Both the position numbers and the translations under genes were made by a program. The notes beneath the pieces are model-generated. The model worked only from the letters and a program-made list of their open reading frames with translations, was not told the DNA's origin and did not search any database. A stretch of 64,000 bases of DNA from Variovorax sp. DXTD-1 (GTDB lineage: Bacteria; Pseudomonadota; Gammaproteobacteria; Burkholderiales; Burkholderiaceae_C): positions 310,001 to 374,000 of the forward strand of contig NZ_RWKH01000001.1 of NCBI RefSeq assembly GCF_003984625.1, given 5' to 3'. Of the stretch, positions 1 through 8,465 are shown one piece after another; within the stretch, counting starts at the first letter, position 1; every line of letters starts with the position of its first letter.

Positions 1-40
1 AGGCTTGCCTGTTGCTCCCGCACGCGCCATCATCCGCGGC

Positions 41-601
41 ATGCAAACCGTCGCTTCCATCCTGTGGCGCAGGCTCGATGCACCGGGCCATGACGCCTGC
101 CGCCTCGAACGCAACGCCACTGCATGGCAGCTCGACGGCGCCGCCGTATTCCGGCTCGAAGACCGCCGCATTGCGCAACTGCACTACCGCGTGCGCTGCG
201 ACCTGCACTGGCACGCGCAATGGGGCACCGTGCGCGGGTGGCTCGGCGCCGACGCCGTCGATTTGTCGATTGCCCGCGACGCGCGCGGGCATTGGAAACT
301 CAACGACGAAGCGGTGCCGGACCTTTCGCATTGCGTGGACCTCGACCTTGGCTTTACGCCAGCCACCAACCTGCTGCAATTGCGCCGGCTCAATCTTGCA
401 CAAGGCGAAGGGGCCGATGCGCCGGCGGCCTGGGTCGACCTGGAGGGCGGCGTGCTGAGCGAGCTGATGCAGCGCTACGAACGCACCGCGAGCGATGAAT
501 ACGCCTACGATGCGAAGCGCTTCGACTACGCGGCAACGCTGAGCGTCACCTCCGATTGCTTCGTGCGCGACTACCCCGGTCTCTGGATCGCCGAAGAGTA
601 G
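41..601 (+). CDS. Putative glycolipid-binding domain protein
   Basis: The 186-residue product resembles the bacterial putative glycolipid-binding family (PF06475 type): a short beta-rich cytosolic protein with an N-terminal ILWRRLD segment, a central WHAQWG stretch, alternating aromatic strands and a C-terminal DYPGLW end. The family is known mainly from a Pseudomonas structure and its ligand is not established, so only the fold is claimed. I chose the ATG at 41; an in-frame ATG at 5 would add 12 residues that look unlike the family. The upstream region lies outside the window, so operon membership is unknown. The next gene converges on it from the other strand 20 bases away. There is no signal peptide or membrane segment. 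Confidence 0.7.
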   Translation: MQTVASILWRRLDAPGHDACRLERNATAWQLDGAAVFRLEDRRIAQLHYRVRCDLHWHAQWGTVRGWLGADAVDLSIARDARGHWKLNDEAVPDLSHCVDLDLGFTPATNLLQLRRLNLAQGEGADAPAAWVDLEGGVLSELMQRYERTASDEYAYDAKRFDYAATLSVTSDCFVRDYPGLWIAEE

Positions 602-621
602 CGCCGCGCGCGGGGGACGGG

Positions 622-1955
622 TCAGTGGTCGTGGTGCAGGTAAGCCGCCTGCCGCGGCAGGCGCAGGCTCACCAGGAACGCGATCACCATCATCGCGCTC
701 ACGTACCAGAAGAACGCCGATTCGTGCCCCAGCGACTTGAGGCCCAGCGCCACGTACTCGGCCGAGCCGCCGAAGATGGCGTTGGCGACCGCATAGGCCA
801 GCCCCACGCCCAGCGCACGCACCTCGGGCGGAAACATCTCCGCCTTCACGATGCCGCTGATCGAGGTGTAGAAGCTCACGATCGCCAGCGCGACGATGAT
901 CAGCACGAAGGCCATCACCGGGTTGGTGGTGTGCTGCAGCGCCGTGAGAATCGGCACCGTGGCCAGCGCGCCGAGCCCGCCGAACAGCAGCATGTTGTTG
1001 CGCCGCCCGATGCGGTCCGACAGCGCGCCGAACACCGGCTGCATGCACATGTAGACGAATAGCGCGCCGGTCATCACGTAGCTCGCGGTCTTGATCGGCA
1101 GGTGCACCGTGTTCACCAGGTACTTCTGCATGTAGGTGGTGAAGGTATAGAAGATGAGCGAGCCACCTGCCGTGTACCCCAGCACCGTGAGGAATGCCGG
1201 CGTGTGGTGCTTGAACAGCCCGGCGATGGTGCCGGCCTCCTTGTTGGCCTTGGCCTCGGCGCTCTGGGTTTCGTGCAGCGTGCGGCGCAGCAGCAGCGCC
1301 ACCACGGCAGCCACAGCGCCCACCACGAACGGAATGCGCCAGCCCCAGGCCTTGAGCTCGGCCTCGGTGAGCAGCTGTTCGAGCACCACGATCACCAGCA
1401 CCGCGAGCAGCTGCCCGCCGATCAGCGTGACGTACTGGAACGACGAGAAGAAGCCGCGCTGCCCACGCAGCGCCACCTCGCTCATGTAGGTGGCGGTGGT
1501 GCCGTATTCGCCGCCCACCGAAAGGCCTGGAACAGCCGGCAAACCAGCAGCAGGAAGGGCGCCCACGCGCCGATCTGCGCATAGGTCGGCAAGAAAGCGA
1601 TGACCAGCGAACCGCCGCACATCATCGTGACGGAGATCAGCATCGAGGTCTTGCGCCCGATCTTGTCGGCAATGCGCCCGAAGAGCCAGCCGCCGATGGG
1701 CCGCATCAGGAAGCCGGCCGCGAACACGCCCGCGGTGTTCAGCAGCTGCACGGTCGGGTCCGACTTGGGAAAGAAGGCCGACGCGAAGTACAGCGCCGAA
1801 AAGGCGTACACGTAGAAGTCGAACCACTCGACCAGGTTGCCCGACGAGGCGGCCATGATCGAGAAGACGCGGTGGCGCTTTTCTTCCGCCGTGTACTGGC
1901 GGGGAGGGGGTGCGGAGGCCGAAGGGCCTTCCGTGACAGGCGTGACTGCGCTCAT
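622..1955 (-). pseudogene. MHS-family (KgtP-like) dicarboxylate/alpha-ketoglutarate permease, frameshifted
   Basis: This is a 12-helix major facilitator of the metabolite:H+ symporter family, most like alpha-ketoglutarate permease. The first half reads in one frame from the ATG at 1955 and carries the [10 protein letters not shown] helix-1 signature and an ADKIGRK loop. The rest, from VGGEYG onward, reads in another frame. The switch is near 1525, where one base is missing from a G run (C run on the plus strand); restoring it gives the normal [10 protein letters not shown] junction. With one base added the span is exactly 445 codons, the usual family length, and both halves look intact, so this is either a very recent mutation or a sequencing error. 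It lies 109 bases downstream of the lldD-like gene on the same strand and probably imports that enzyme's 2-hydroxy acid substrate (inference). Confidence 0.85.
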
Positions 1956-2064
1956 GATGGGTTTTGCCGCCCGTGCGGGGCGATGTTGTTGGAAGCAACA
2001 ATTTTCCGCACGCACGCATTTGCGCGCTGTCAGCCAGCGCCGCAAGCCTGTCGCCCGAGGGGGC

Positions 2065-3222
2065 TTAGAAGGTGCCCGGCAGCAGGATGCCCGAATCCAC
2101 GTTCTCGATATTGGTGTGGCCGCAAAAGGCCATGGTGATGTCGAGTTCCTTGTGGATGATTTGCAGCGCGCGCGTCACGCCCGCTTGCCCATAGGCGCCC
2201 AGGCCATAGAGAAAGCTGCGGCCGATGAGCGTGCCGCGGGCGCCGAGCGCGCGCGCCTTGAGCACGTCTTGTCCGCTGCGGATGCCGCCGTCCATCCACA
2301 CCTCGATGTTGCTGCCGACGGCATCGACGATGGCGGGCAGCGCCGAGATGGAAGAGGGCGCACCGTCGAGCTGGCGCCCGCCGTGGTTGGAAACGATGAG
2401 CGCATCGGCGCCGCTGTTGGCGGCCAGGCGCGCGTCTTCCTCGTCCATGATGCCTTTCAGAATCAGCTTGCCGCCCCAGCGCTTCTTGATCCATTCCACG
2501 TCGGCCCAGCTCAGCGCGGGGTCGAACTGCTCGGCCGTCCACGACGACAGAGACGACAGGTCCTTCACGCCCTTGGCATGGCCCGCGATGTTGCCGAAGG
2601 TGCGGCGCTTGGTGCCCAGCATGCCCAGGCACCAGTGCGGCTTGGTCGCCAGGTTGATCATGTTGGCGATGGTCGGCTTGGGCGGCGTCGAGAGGCCGTT
2701 CTTGATGTCCTTGTGGCGCTGGCCCAGGATCTGCAGGTCGAGCGTGAGCTGCAGTGCCGACACGTTCGCCGCGCGGGCGCGCTCGATCAGCCGCTCGATG
2801 AAGTCGCGGTCCTTCATTACGTAGAGCTGAAACCAGAACGGGTGCCGGCCGGTGTTTTCCGCAATGTCTTCCAGCGAGCAGATGCTCATGGTCGACAGCG
2901 TGAACGGAATGCCGAAAGCCTTGGCCGCGCGCGCACCGAGAATTTCGCCGTCGGCATGCTGCATGCCGGTGAGGCCGGTGGGCGCAATCGCCACCGGCAT
3001 GGCCACGTCCTGGCCGATCATGGTGGAGCGCGTGGAGCGGCCCTCCATGTTCACCGCCACGCGCTGGCGCAGCTTGATCTTCTGGAAGTCGCTCTCGTTG
3101 GCGCGATAGGTGCCCTCGGTCCATGCGCCGGAGTCGGCGTAGTCGTAGAACATTTTCGGCACGCGCCGCTTGGCGACCACCCGCAGGTCTTCGATGCAGG
3201 TGATCTTGGAAAGGTCGGGCAC
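2065..3222 (-). CDS. lldD: FMN-dependent alpha-hydroxy-acid dehydrogenase (L-lactate dehydrogenase type)
   Basis: The 385-residue protein belongs to the FMN-dependent alpha-hydroxy-acid oxidase/dehydrogenase family, which oxidises L-2-hydroxy acids such as L-lactate to 2-oxo acids. It fills the usual TIM-barrel length. The [10 protein letters not shown] motif near residue 278 supplies the catalytic base His280 and the following substrate-binding Arg283. DGGIRSG and LIGRSFLYG near the C terminus bind the FMN phosphate, and MPVAIAPTG near residue 75 lines the flavin site. The start is a GTG at 3222 preceded by a clear AGGAGA ribosome site; no better ATG exists. An MHS permease gene lies downstream and a LysR gene upstream on the same strand, suggesting a regulated hydroxy-acid utilisation unit. 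The exact substrate (lactate, glycolate, mandelate-like) cannot be read from sequence. Confidence 0.88.
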   Translation of the reverse strand: MPDLSKITCIEDLRVVAKRRVPKMFYDYADSGAWTEGTYRANESDFQKIKLRQRVAVNMEGRSTRSTMIGQDVAMPVAIAPTGLTGMQHADGEILGARAAKAFGIPFTLSTMSICSLEDIAENTGRHPFWFQLYVMKDRDFIERLIERARAANVSALQLTLDLQILGQRHKDIKNGLSTPPKPTIANMINLATKPHWCLGMLGTKRRTFGNIAGHAKGVKDLSSLSSWTAEQFDPALSWADVEWIKKRWGGKLILKGIMDEEDARLAANSGADALIVSNHGGRQLDGAPSSISALPAIVDAVGSNIEVWMDGGIRSGQDVLKARALGARGTLIGRSFLYGLGAYGQAGVTRALQIIHKELDITMAFCGHTNIENVDSGILLPGTF

Positions 3223-3302
3223 GGGGAGTCTCCTGGATGGTCTCTGTTTTTCGATCGCGTGAGCGGGATGATGGGCAAGCTCCGCCGCGGGCCGAGTGTG
3301 GC

Positions 3303-3350
3303 GTCCGAAACGGACTTGGACCTGAAAAATACCCGGGCCGGACCTGAAAA
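3303..3350. promoter_or_regulatory. Repeat cluster upstream of lldD-like gene
   Basis: The 136-base gap between the LysR gene and the lldD-like gene holds a perfect inverted repeat, GTCCG-AAA-CGGAC, at 3303-3315. It also holds two exact copies of GGACCTGAAAA at 3318-3328 and 3340-3350, whose starts are 22 bases apart, about two helical turns. Same-face spacing upstream of a catabolic gene is typical of a regulator binding site. The neighbouring LysR protein is the obvious candidate, but this is inference. Confidence 0.45.
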
Positions 3351-3358
3351 GAATTCAG

Positions 3359-4243
3359 TCAGTCGCGCAGCGCCTGCCGCAACCATTCGACGAAGGTTGC
3401 GCACTCCCAGCGCTCCATCGCCCCCGGCCGCCAGCACAGGAAGTAGGCGTTGGGCGAGGGCACGCTCTCTGCCGAAAGCCGCACGAGGCGCCCGTTCTCC
3501 AGCCAGGCGCTGCCGAGCTTCAGGTGCATCAGCACCACGCCGAAGTCTTCGGCCGCCGCATCGAGCGCCAGGCCCAGGTCGTTGAACTGGTGGCCTGTGG
3601 CCGGCTCCGGCAGGCCGATGCCGCGGGCCTTGAACCAGGTGCGCCACGACTCGAGCGGCGTGCGCAGCAGCTGCACGCGCGAGGCCTCGGCATCCGTCGC
3701 AAAGCCGTCGAATGGCCCGTGGCGCTGCAGGTACGCCGGGCTGCAGGCAGGCGCGACGTCGTCGGCCAGCAATTGGCAGAACTCGCGGTCGTGAAAAGGC
3801 CCGGTGCCGAAGCGCAGTTCCAGGTCGGCCTCTTCGGCCGTCATGTTGCGCACCGGCATGGTCACCTGCAGCATCAGCTCGATGTTCGGATAGGCATCGC
3901 GAAACCGCGCGAGCCGGGGCAGCAGCATCTGGCGGGAGAACGTGGGCGTCACCGCCACCCGCAGCCGCCGCACTTGCGATGCGGGCTCGCGGCCAGGCAC
4001 CTGCTGCAGCGCCGCAATGGCCTCGCGCACGCGGGCCAGGTAGGCCACGCCGTCGGCGCTCAGGCCGAAGTCGTTGCCTGCGAAAAGCTTGAGATCGAGT
4101 AGCGTTTCGAGCTGCCGTATGCGGTGGCTCACCGCGCTGGGCGTCACGCTGAGCTCTTCCGCCGCAAGGTTCACGCTGCGCAGGCGCGCCACGGCCTCGA
4201 AGGCCTGCAGGCCCTGCGTCGAGGGGAGTCGCGTGGAAGCCAT
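3359..4243 (-). CDS. LysR-family transcriptional regulator (GcvA-like)
   Basis: The 294-residue product has an N-terminal winged helix-turn-helix (FEAVARLRSVNLAAEELSVT region, residues about 10-65) and a C-terminal periplasmic-binding-type effector domain. The LPSTQGLQAFEAVARLRS opening is typical of the GcvA/AmpR-like subgroup. I chose the ATG at 4243; the frame stays open upstream but reads into the antisense of the TetR gene. It lies 136 bases upstream of the lldD-like gene in the same orientation and probably controls that locus, which has matching repeat elements in the gap. The inducer is unknown; lactate or a related hydroxy acid would fit the context. Confidence 0.85.
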   Translation of the reverse strand: MASTRLPSTQGLQAFEAVARLRSVNLAAEELSVTPSAVSHRIRQLETLLDLKLFAGNDFGLSADGVAYLARVREAIAALQQVPGREPASQVRRLRVAVTPTFSRQMLLPRLARFRDAYPNIELMLQVTMPVRNMTAEEADLELRFGTGPFHDREFCQLLADDVAPACSPAYLQRHGPFDGFATDAEASRVQLLRTPLESWRTWFKARGIGLPEPATGHQFNDLGLALDAAAEDFGVVLMHLKLGSAWLENGRLVRLSAESVPSPNAYFLCWRPGAMERWECATFVEWLRQALRD

Positions 4244-4269
4244 GTGTGTTGCCGTGTCCGGAGCGGATG

Positions 4270-4872
4270 TTATCGGCTCGCGGCCGAGGCCGGCGCGGCC
4301 ACCAAGGCCTCGAGCAGCCGGCGCAGATCGTCCACGGCTTCGCGCGCCAGGGCCGTGCCGCCCATCTGCGCCTTGACGATGGCGCCGTCCACCCCCAGCG
4401 CGGCAGCCTGCGCGAGCGCGATGCGCGAAGCAGCGCCAGCAGGCAGCAAGCCCGCGATGACCTCGACCATTTCGCGCTTGTGCTCGCGCGCGCGCTCGGC
4501 GGCGCCTTGCACGCTGCCGCCCACCTCGGCCACCGAGTTGATAAATGCGCAGCCCCTGAAGACCGGGTCGGCGAACCATTCGGCCATCACTTCGGGCAGC
4601 AGCAGCAGCGCCCCCGCACCACCGGCGCGTTCGTGTGCGCCGCGCCGGCCGAGCGCATCGACGAACCATGCCATCCACCGCGCATGGCGGTGATCGAGAA
4701 ACTCGCGCACCAGGTCGTCCTTGGACGGAAAGTGCCGGTAGAAGGTGACCTTGGTCACGCCCGATGCCGCAATGACGCGGTCGATGCCCGTGACGCGAAT
4801 GCCATCGGCATAGAAGAGGTCGTGCGCGGCGTGCAGGATGCGCTCGCGCGCGGGCAGTCCGGAGATGTCCAT
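4270..4872 (-). CDS. TetR/AcrR-family transcriptional repressor
   Basis: The 200-residue protein has a TetR helix-turn-helix near residues 10-57 (ARERILHAAHDLFYADGIRV, then TKVTFYRHFPSKDDLV) and a helical ligand-binding C-terminal domain with CAFINSVAE. The start is the ATG at 4872; upstream in-frame codons run through the operator and are not used. It is divergent from a DUF1348 gene, and a perfect 11-base inverted repeat lies 15-38 bases upstream of its own start, so it probably represses itself and the neighbour. The ligand is unknown. Similar TetR proteins commonly respond to reactive electrophiles or small organics, but nothing here proves that. Confidence 0.88.
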   Translation of the reverse strand: MDISGLPARERILHAAHDLFYADGIRVTGIDRVIAASGVTKVTFYRHFPSKDDLVREFLDHRHARWMAWFVDALGRRGAHERAGGAGALLLLPEVMAEWFADPVFRGCAFINSVAEVGGSVQGAAERAREHKREMVEVIAGLLPAGAASRIALAQAAALGVDGAIVKAQMGGTALAREAVDDLRRLLEALVAAPASAASR

Positions 4873-4886
4873 GGCTGTATTGTAGG

Positions 4887-4910
4887 CATGTAGACAGGTC
4901 TGTCTACATG
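4887..4910. promoter_or_regulatory. Perfect inverted repeat, probable TetR operator
   Basis: CATGTAGACAG at 4887-4897 and its exact reverse complement CTGTCTACATG at 4900-4910 are separated by GT. Eleven-base perfect arms in the 97-base gap between a TetR gene and a divergent gene are the expected architecture of a TetR operator. It sits close to the TetR start, where bound protein would block both promoters. Confidence 0.8.
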
Positions 4911-4969
4911 TGGCACATTGCCGACCTTCGACATCTCTTCCTCCCTTTTTCATTCAACGAAAGACCGCC

Positions 4970-5392
4970 ATGGAATCCCGCCCGCCGCTGCCGCCCTTCA
5001 CCCTTGAAACCGCAACCAGGAAAGTGCAGGCCGCCGAAGACGCGTGGAACACGCGCGACCCGGTCCGCGTGAGCCTGGCCTACACGCCCGACACCGAATG
5101 GCGCAACCGCGCCGAATTCGTCAACGGCCGCGAACAGGTGGTGCAATTTCTCACCCGCAAGTGGGAGCGGGAGCACGACTACCGCCTGAAGAAGACGCTT
5201 TGGGCTTTCATGGACAACCGCATTGCCGTGCGCTTCGAGTACGAATGGCACGATGCGGCGGGGCAGTGGTTTCGCAGCCACGGCAACGAGAACTGGGAGT
5301 TCGCAGAGAACGGCCTGATGCAGCGGCGCTACGCGAGCATCAACGACCAGCCCATTCCTGAATCGGAGCGCAAGTTCCGCTGGGAGCGCTGA
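4970..5392 (+). CDS. DUF1348 / NTF2-like (SnoaL-fold) protein
   Basis: The 140-residue product matches the DUF1348 group of NTF2-like proteins: [13 protein letters not shown], then [32 protein letters not shown] and a GNENWEF strand, ending in the RYASIND segment. These are small alpha+beta cones with a pocket; function in the family is not settled. No signal peptide is visible, so it is probably cytosolic. I chose the ATG at 4970 because translation from 4910 would run through the operator. It is divergent from the TetR gene and very likely its main target, which suggests a small-molecule stress or detoxification role (inference). Cyanase follows 59 bases later on the same strand. Confidence 0.82.
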   Translation: MESRPPLPPFTLETATRKVQAAEDAWNTRDPVRVSLAYTPDTEWRNRAEFVNGREQVVQFLTRKWEREHDYRLKKTLWAFMDNRIAVRFEYEWHDAAGQWFRSHGNENWEFAENGLMQRRYASINDQPIPESERKFRWER

Positions 5393-5451
5393 GCGTGCCC
5401 CGGCTCCCGGGCACGGGTGTTGCTTGCTAGTGCTGCAAGGAGCAAACCCGC

Positions 5452-5895
5452 ATGAACCGCAACGACGTTACAGAGAAGATCATCACCGTGAAGGTGTCCA
5501 AGGGCATTCAATGGGCCGACGTGGCCAGGAAAGTGGGCCTCTCCAAGGAATGGACCACCGCCGCATGCCTGGGGCAGATGACGCTCGACGACAAGCAGGC
5601 GAAGATCGTCGGCAAGATCTTTGGCCTGACCGTGGAAGAGCAGAAGTGGCTCAAGGTCGTGCCCTACAAGGGTTCGCTGCCTACCCCCGTGCCGACCGAT
5701 CCGCTGATCTACCGCTGGTACGAGGTGGTGAGCGTGTATGGCACCACCATCAAGGAACTGATCCACGAAGAGTTCGGCGACGGCATCATGAGCGCCATCG
5801 ACTTCAGCATGGACATCCAGCGCCAGGCCGATCCGAAGGGCGACCGGGTCAATGTGGTGCTGTCGGGCAAATTCCTGCCCTACAAGACCTACTGA
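5452..5895 (+). CDS. cynS: Cyanate hydratase (cyanase)
   Basis: The 147-residue protein is cyanase, which decomposes cyanate with bicarbonate to ammonia and CO2 in the cytoplasm and forms a decamer. An N-terminal DNA-binding-like helical domain is followed by the dimer/active-site domain. The catalytic triad is intact: Arg88 and Glu91 in LIYRWYEVVSVYG and Ser114 in GIMSAIDFSM, equivalent to Arg96, Glu99 and Ser122 of the E. coli enzyme. AAGGAG precedes the ATG. No carbonic anhydrase (cynT) or CynR gene is adjacent, so it appears as a stand-alone detoxification or nitrogen-scavenging gene. It may be co-transcribed with the DUF1348 gene upstream. Confidence 0.96.
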   Translation: MNRNDVTEKIITVKVSKGIQWADVARKVGLSKEWTTAACLGQMTLDDKQAKIVGKIFGLTVEEQKWLKVVPYKGSLPTPVPTDPLIYRWYEVVSVYGTTIKELIHEEFGDGIMSAIDFSMDIQRQADPKGDRVNVVLSGKFLPYKTY

Positions 5896-5931
5896 CCCGC
5901 GGCCGTTCGGAAGTTCGGAAGACGCGGCCCC

Positions 5932-6684
5932 TCAGAACGCCGCGTGCTCGGCCGGCTTCGGCCGCCATGCCTGGCGCCGGGGCGCCGAGATGCTGCCGCC
6001 TTCGATGGCGCCGGCAATCGAGCGGGCCACGGCGTCCGGCGGCACCGCAATGCGCCGCCGCGTGACCATGCGCTCGAACGTGCAGCAGGCGGCGATGCGG
6101 TCGGCCAGCGTGTTGTGGTCCTCGCTCACGTCGGGGCGCACCACCGTCACGCGCACCCGCCCGGCATGCTCCTGCCGCAGCCCTTCGGAGATGGCGTCCA
6201 CCGCGTACTGCGTGCCGCAATACACCGCCGAGTTGGGCGACACGCCGTGCGCGGGCACCGGCGCCACGTTCACGATGTGGCCCCAGCCCTGTTCCTGCAT
6301 GGTCGGCAGCACCGCCGCAATGCCCAGCAGCACGCCGCGCAGGTTCACGTCGATCATCAGTTCCCATTCATCGATCTTGCGCGTCCACAGCGGCGAGACC
6401 GGCATCACGCCCGCGGCGTTCACCAGCACGTCGATGCGGTCGTGCTGCTCGAGTGCGAACTCGGCAAACGCTTCCACGTCGGGCCGGTAGGTCACGTCGA
6501 GCCGCTGGAAGCTTGCCGTTCCACCGGCCGCCGTGATTTCTTCGGCCAGTGCTTCCAGCTGGTGGGTGCGGCGCGCGCCGAGCACCACCTTGGCACCGCG
6601 CCGTGCCAAGAGCCGTGCAGCCGCTGCGCCAATGCCACCGCTTGCGCCCGTGATGAGGACGACTTTTTCCTGGATTGCGCTCAT
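5932..6684 (-). CDS. Short-chain dehydrogenase/reductase homologue with degenerate active site
   Basis: The 250-residue product is a classical-type SDR by fold. It has the cofactor glycine motif TGASGGIG at 12-19, an ARR stretch suited to NADP binding near 37, LDV at 62-64, NAAG at 89-92 and Asn114 of the helix-4 motif. The catalytic residues are abnormal: the Ser expected 13 residues before Tyr155 is Pro142, and the Lys expected four residues after it is Gln159. Only Tyr155 and Asn114 remain. The C-terminal substrate loop is also unusual. The reading frame is intact, so this is not simple decay; it may bind cofactor without normal catalysis. It is convergent with cynS. The start is the ATG at 6684, with GAGG about 8 bases upstream. 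Confidence 0.85.
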   Translation of the reverse strand: MSAIQEKVVLITGASGGIGAAAARLLARRGAKVVLGARRTHQLEALAEEITAAGGTASFQRLDVTYRPDVEAFAEFALEQHDRIDVLVNAAGVMPVSPLWTRKIDEWELMIDVNLRGVLLGIAAVLPTMQEQGWGHIVNVAPVPAHGVSPNSAVYCGTQYAVDAISEGLRQEHAGRVRVTVVRPDVSEDHNTLADRIAACCTFERMVTRRRIAVPPDAVARSIAGAIEGGSISAPRRQAWRPKPAEHAAF

Positions 6685-7013
6685 AAGAAACTCCTCGTGC
6701 TGGTCTGTGTGAACCATGGCGCAACGCTGCGCCGGCATGCTGACAAGTCTCGCGCCGATGGTGCCTCGGGCGTTAGACGAATCGAACGGCGTTCTTGCCT
6801 GATCCTGCAAAACGCGCGTCTTGGGGCTCAGCGCCGCGGTGTACTTTCGCGGTAAAGCACTATGCCGGCGTGGTACAGCATGTCGTCGCACCCCTGCGAG
6901 CGGTATCCGCTTCATGCCGATTTTTTGCCCAAATTTGCGAAAGTTCTGCGGAAGTTCTGCGGAAGAATAGAGCGGCCCGAGGCTCACCATTGAAAACCTC
7001 CAGACGCCGAACC
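6685..7013. other. 329-base intergenic region
   Basis: This gap lies between the divergent SDR and hydrolase genes and must hold both promoters. I see no conserved small gene in it. The hydrolase frame is open from 6795, but those codons do not resemble protein. The only clear structure is a tandem 11-base repeat at 6941-6962. Confidence 0.5.
6941..6962. repeat. Tandem 11-base direct repeat
   Basis: AAGTTCTGCGG occurs twice back to back, at 6941-6951 and 6952-6962, and a further AAG follows. It lies about 50 bases upstream of the hydrolase start. It could be a regulator half-site pair one helical turn apart or simple slippage. Confidence 0.6.
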
Positions 7014-8015
7014 ATGCATATCGCTTTGGGAGTCGCCGCATTCGCAGCGTTGCTCGTGCTGGCGGGCGTTGCCTACGAGCGCCTGGGCCAGTACCGGGCC
7101 GCACGGGACTTTCCTCCGCCCGGAACAATGGTCGACATCGGCGGCCGGAAGATCCAGCTGGATTGCCGGGGCTCGGGCTCTCCCACCGTCGTGTTCGAGG
7201 CGGGGCTGAGCGTCGAAGGTTCGCTGAGTTGGACCGCCGTGCAGCCGAAGATCGCCGCCCACACACGCGCCTGCTCATACAGCCGCGCGGGCCTGATGTG
7301 GAGCGATTCCTCGAGCGCCCCCCACAGCGCCAGGCAGGTGGCGCAAGACCTTCGTGCGGCGCTGACCAAAGCCGGCGAGCGTGGTCCCATCGTGCTGGTG
7401 GGCCAGTCCATCGGGGCGCTTTACGCCATGGGCTTCACGAGGCACTTCGGCCCGGAGGTCGCGGGACTTGTCTTCGTCGATCCCTCGCATCCGGAGCAGG
7501 TCGAGCGGGTGGCGGGCTTCATGACCGAATCGCGTTCCATGTTGTCGCGGGTCGGTGTGGCGCTCGCGTGGACCGGTGTGCTGCGCGCGGCGGCGCCGGT
7601 GCTTCTGCCCCGGTCGCCACACCGGACTGCACGCGATGCACAGACCATATGGGCCTACGCGCCAAAGTCACTGACCACGCAGCTCGCGGAGAGCGATTCG
7701 ACCGACAGTACTCTTGCCGAGGCGCGGGACTTTCGGGATCTGGGCAGCCGCCCGCTGGTGGTGCTCACGGCCATGGCTCCCTACACAGCGGCCGAACTCC
7801 GGGGAATGAAGATCACGCCGGAGCAAGGCACGCAGGTCCAGGCCATCTGGAAGCAGCTGCATGAAGACCAGGCGACCTGGTCATCCCGAAGCACCCACCG
7901 GGTGCTGCCGAATTCAGGGCACAACATCCAGCTCGAAGACCCGGATGCCGTGGTCGACGCGGTGCTGTCGGTGGTGCGTGCGGTGCGCGCAGAGGGTTCT
8001 GCCGGGTCCCCGTGA
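7014..8015 (+). CDS. Membrane-anchored alpha/beta hydrolase
   Basis: The 333-residue protein starts with a hydrophobic segment (about residues 4-20) that is either an uncleaved anchor or a signal peptide, followed by an alpha/beta hydrolase domain. Ser132 in GQSIG is the nucleophile, Asp156 in VFVDPSHP is a likely partner (a later acidic residue could serve instead), and His303 in GHNIQLEDP is the general base. The CRGSGSPTVVFEAG strand carries the oxyanion region. Members are esterases, lipases or peptidase-like enzymes; the substrate is not predictable. I chose the ATG at 7014 because it gives the clean N-terminal hydrophobic segment. It appears monocistronic and divergent from the SDR gene. 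Confidence 0.85.
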   Translation: MHIALGVAAFAALLVLAGVAYERLGQYRAARDFPPPGTMVDIGGRKIQLDCRGSGSPTVVFEAGLSVEGSLSWTAVQPKIAAHTRACSYSRAGLMWSDSSSAPHSARQVAQDLRAALTKAGERGPIVLVGQSIGALYAMGFTRHFGPEVAGLVFVDPSHPEQVERVAGFMTESRSMLSRVGVALAWTGVLRAAAPVLLPRSPHRTARDAQTIWAYAPKSLTTQLAESDSTDSTLAEARDFRDLGSRPLVVLTAMAPYTAAELRGMKITPEQGTQVQAIWKQLHEDQATWSSRSTHRVLPNSGHNIQLEDPDAVVDAVLSVVRAVRAEGSAGSP

Positions 8016-8123
8016 GGATCGCACTGCAGCGGACCGATTCACGACGATGTTGTTACTCCCCGCTGTGCTCTCTGGTGAATAGAGTTGCCTTGCAGCGCCA
8101 TTGAATGCGCCCAAGGATTGGCG

Positions 8124-8465
8124 ATGACCCCCACGACAACCAAAGACCCTGCCATCCGCGACGAGCAAGCACATGGCCGAGTCGCGCATGCGCTCGAAGT
8201 TCTCAGAAGCATTGCGCGGTGCAATGCCTATATAGAGAGCGGCAAGGACGTTTATGCGCTCACGGCCGCGCTGATGTTGCCTTGCTACCAGTCTGAGTTC
8301 AAAAAGCTGGTGTTCGAGTTGAGCGAGATGGAAGAGTTCGAGCTCAGGTCCGCTCTTGCGGGCTGGCCTGCTGCGCTCAACCCGAATATCCCGCCAGCCT
8401 CGGCAGCAGCAGCACCATGTCCGGCCACACCGTCACCAGCGCCAGCGCGCCCAGCATTACCATGA
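8124..8465 (+). CDS. Hypothetical protein overlapping dctM antisense
   Basis: This 113-residue frame has an ATG at 8124 with AAGGATT about 8 bases upstream. The first 80 or so residues look like a real soluble helical protein (HALEVLRSIARCNAYIESGK, FKKLVFELSEMEEFELRSAL) and use less G+C-biased codons than the neighbours. From about residue 85 the frame reads antisense to the last 89 bases of dctM and becomes a Pro/Ala-rich tail, so the natural C terminus may have been lost or replaced. I recognise no family. Confidence 0.45.
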   Translation: MTPTTTKDPAIRDEQAHGRVAHALEVLRSIARCNAYIESGKDVYALTAALMLPCYQSEFKKLVFELSEMEEFELRSALAGWPAALNPNIPPASAAAAPCPATPSPAPARPALP

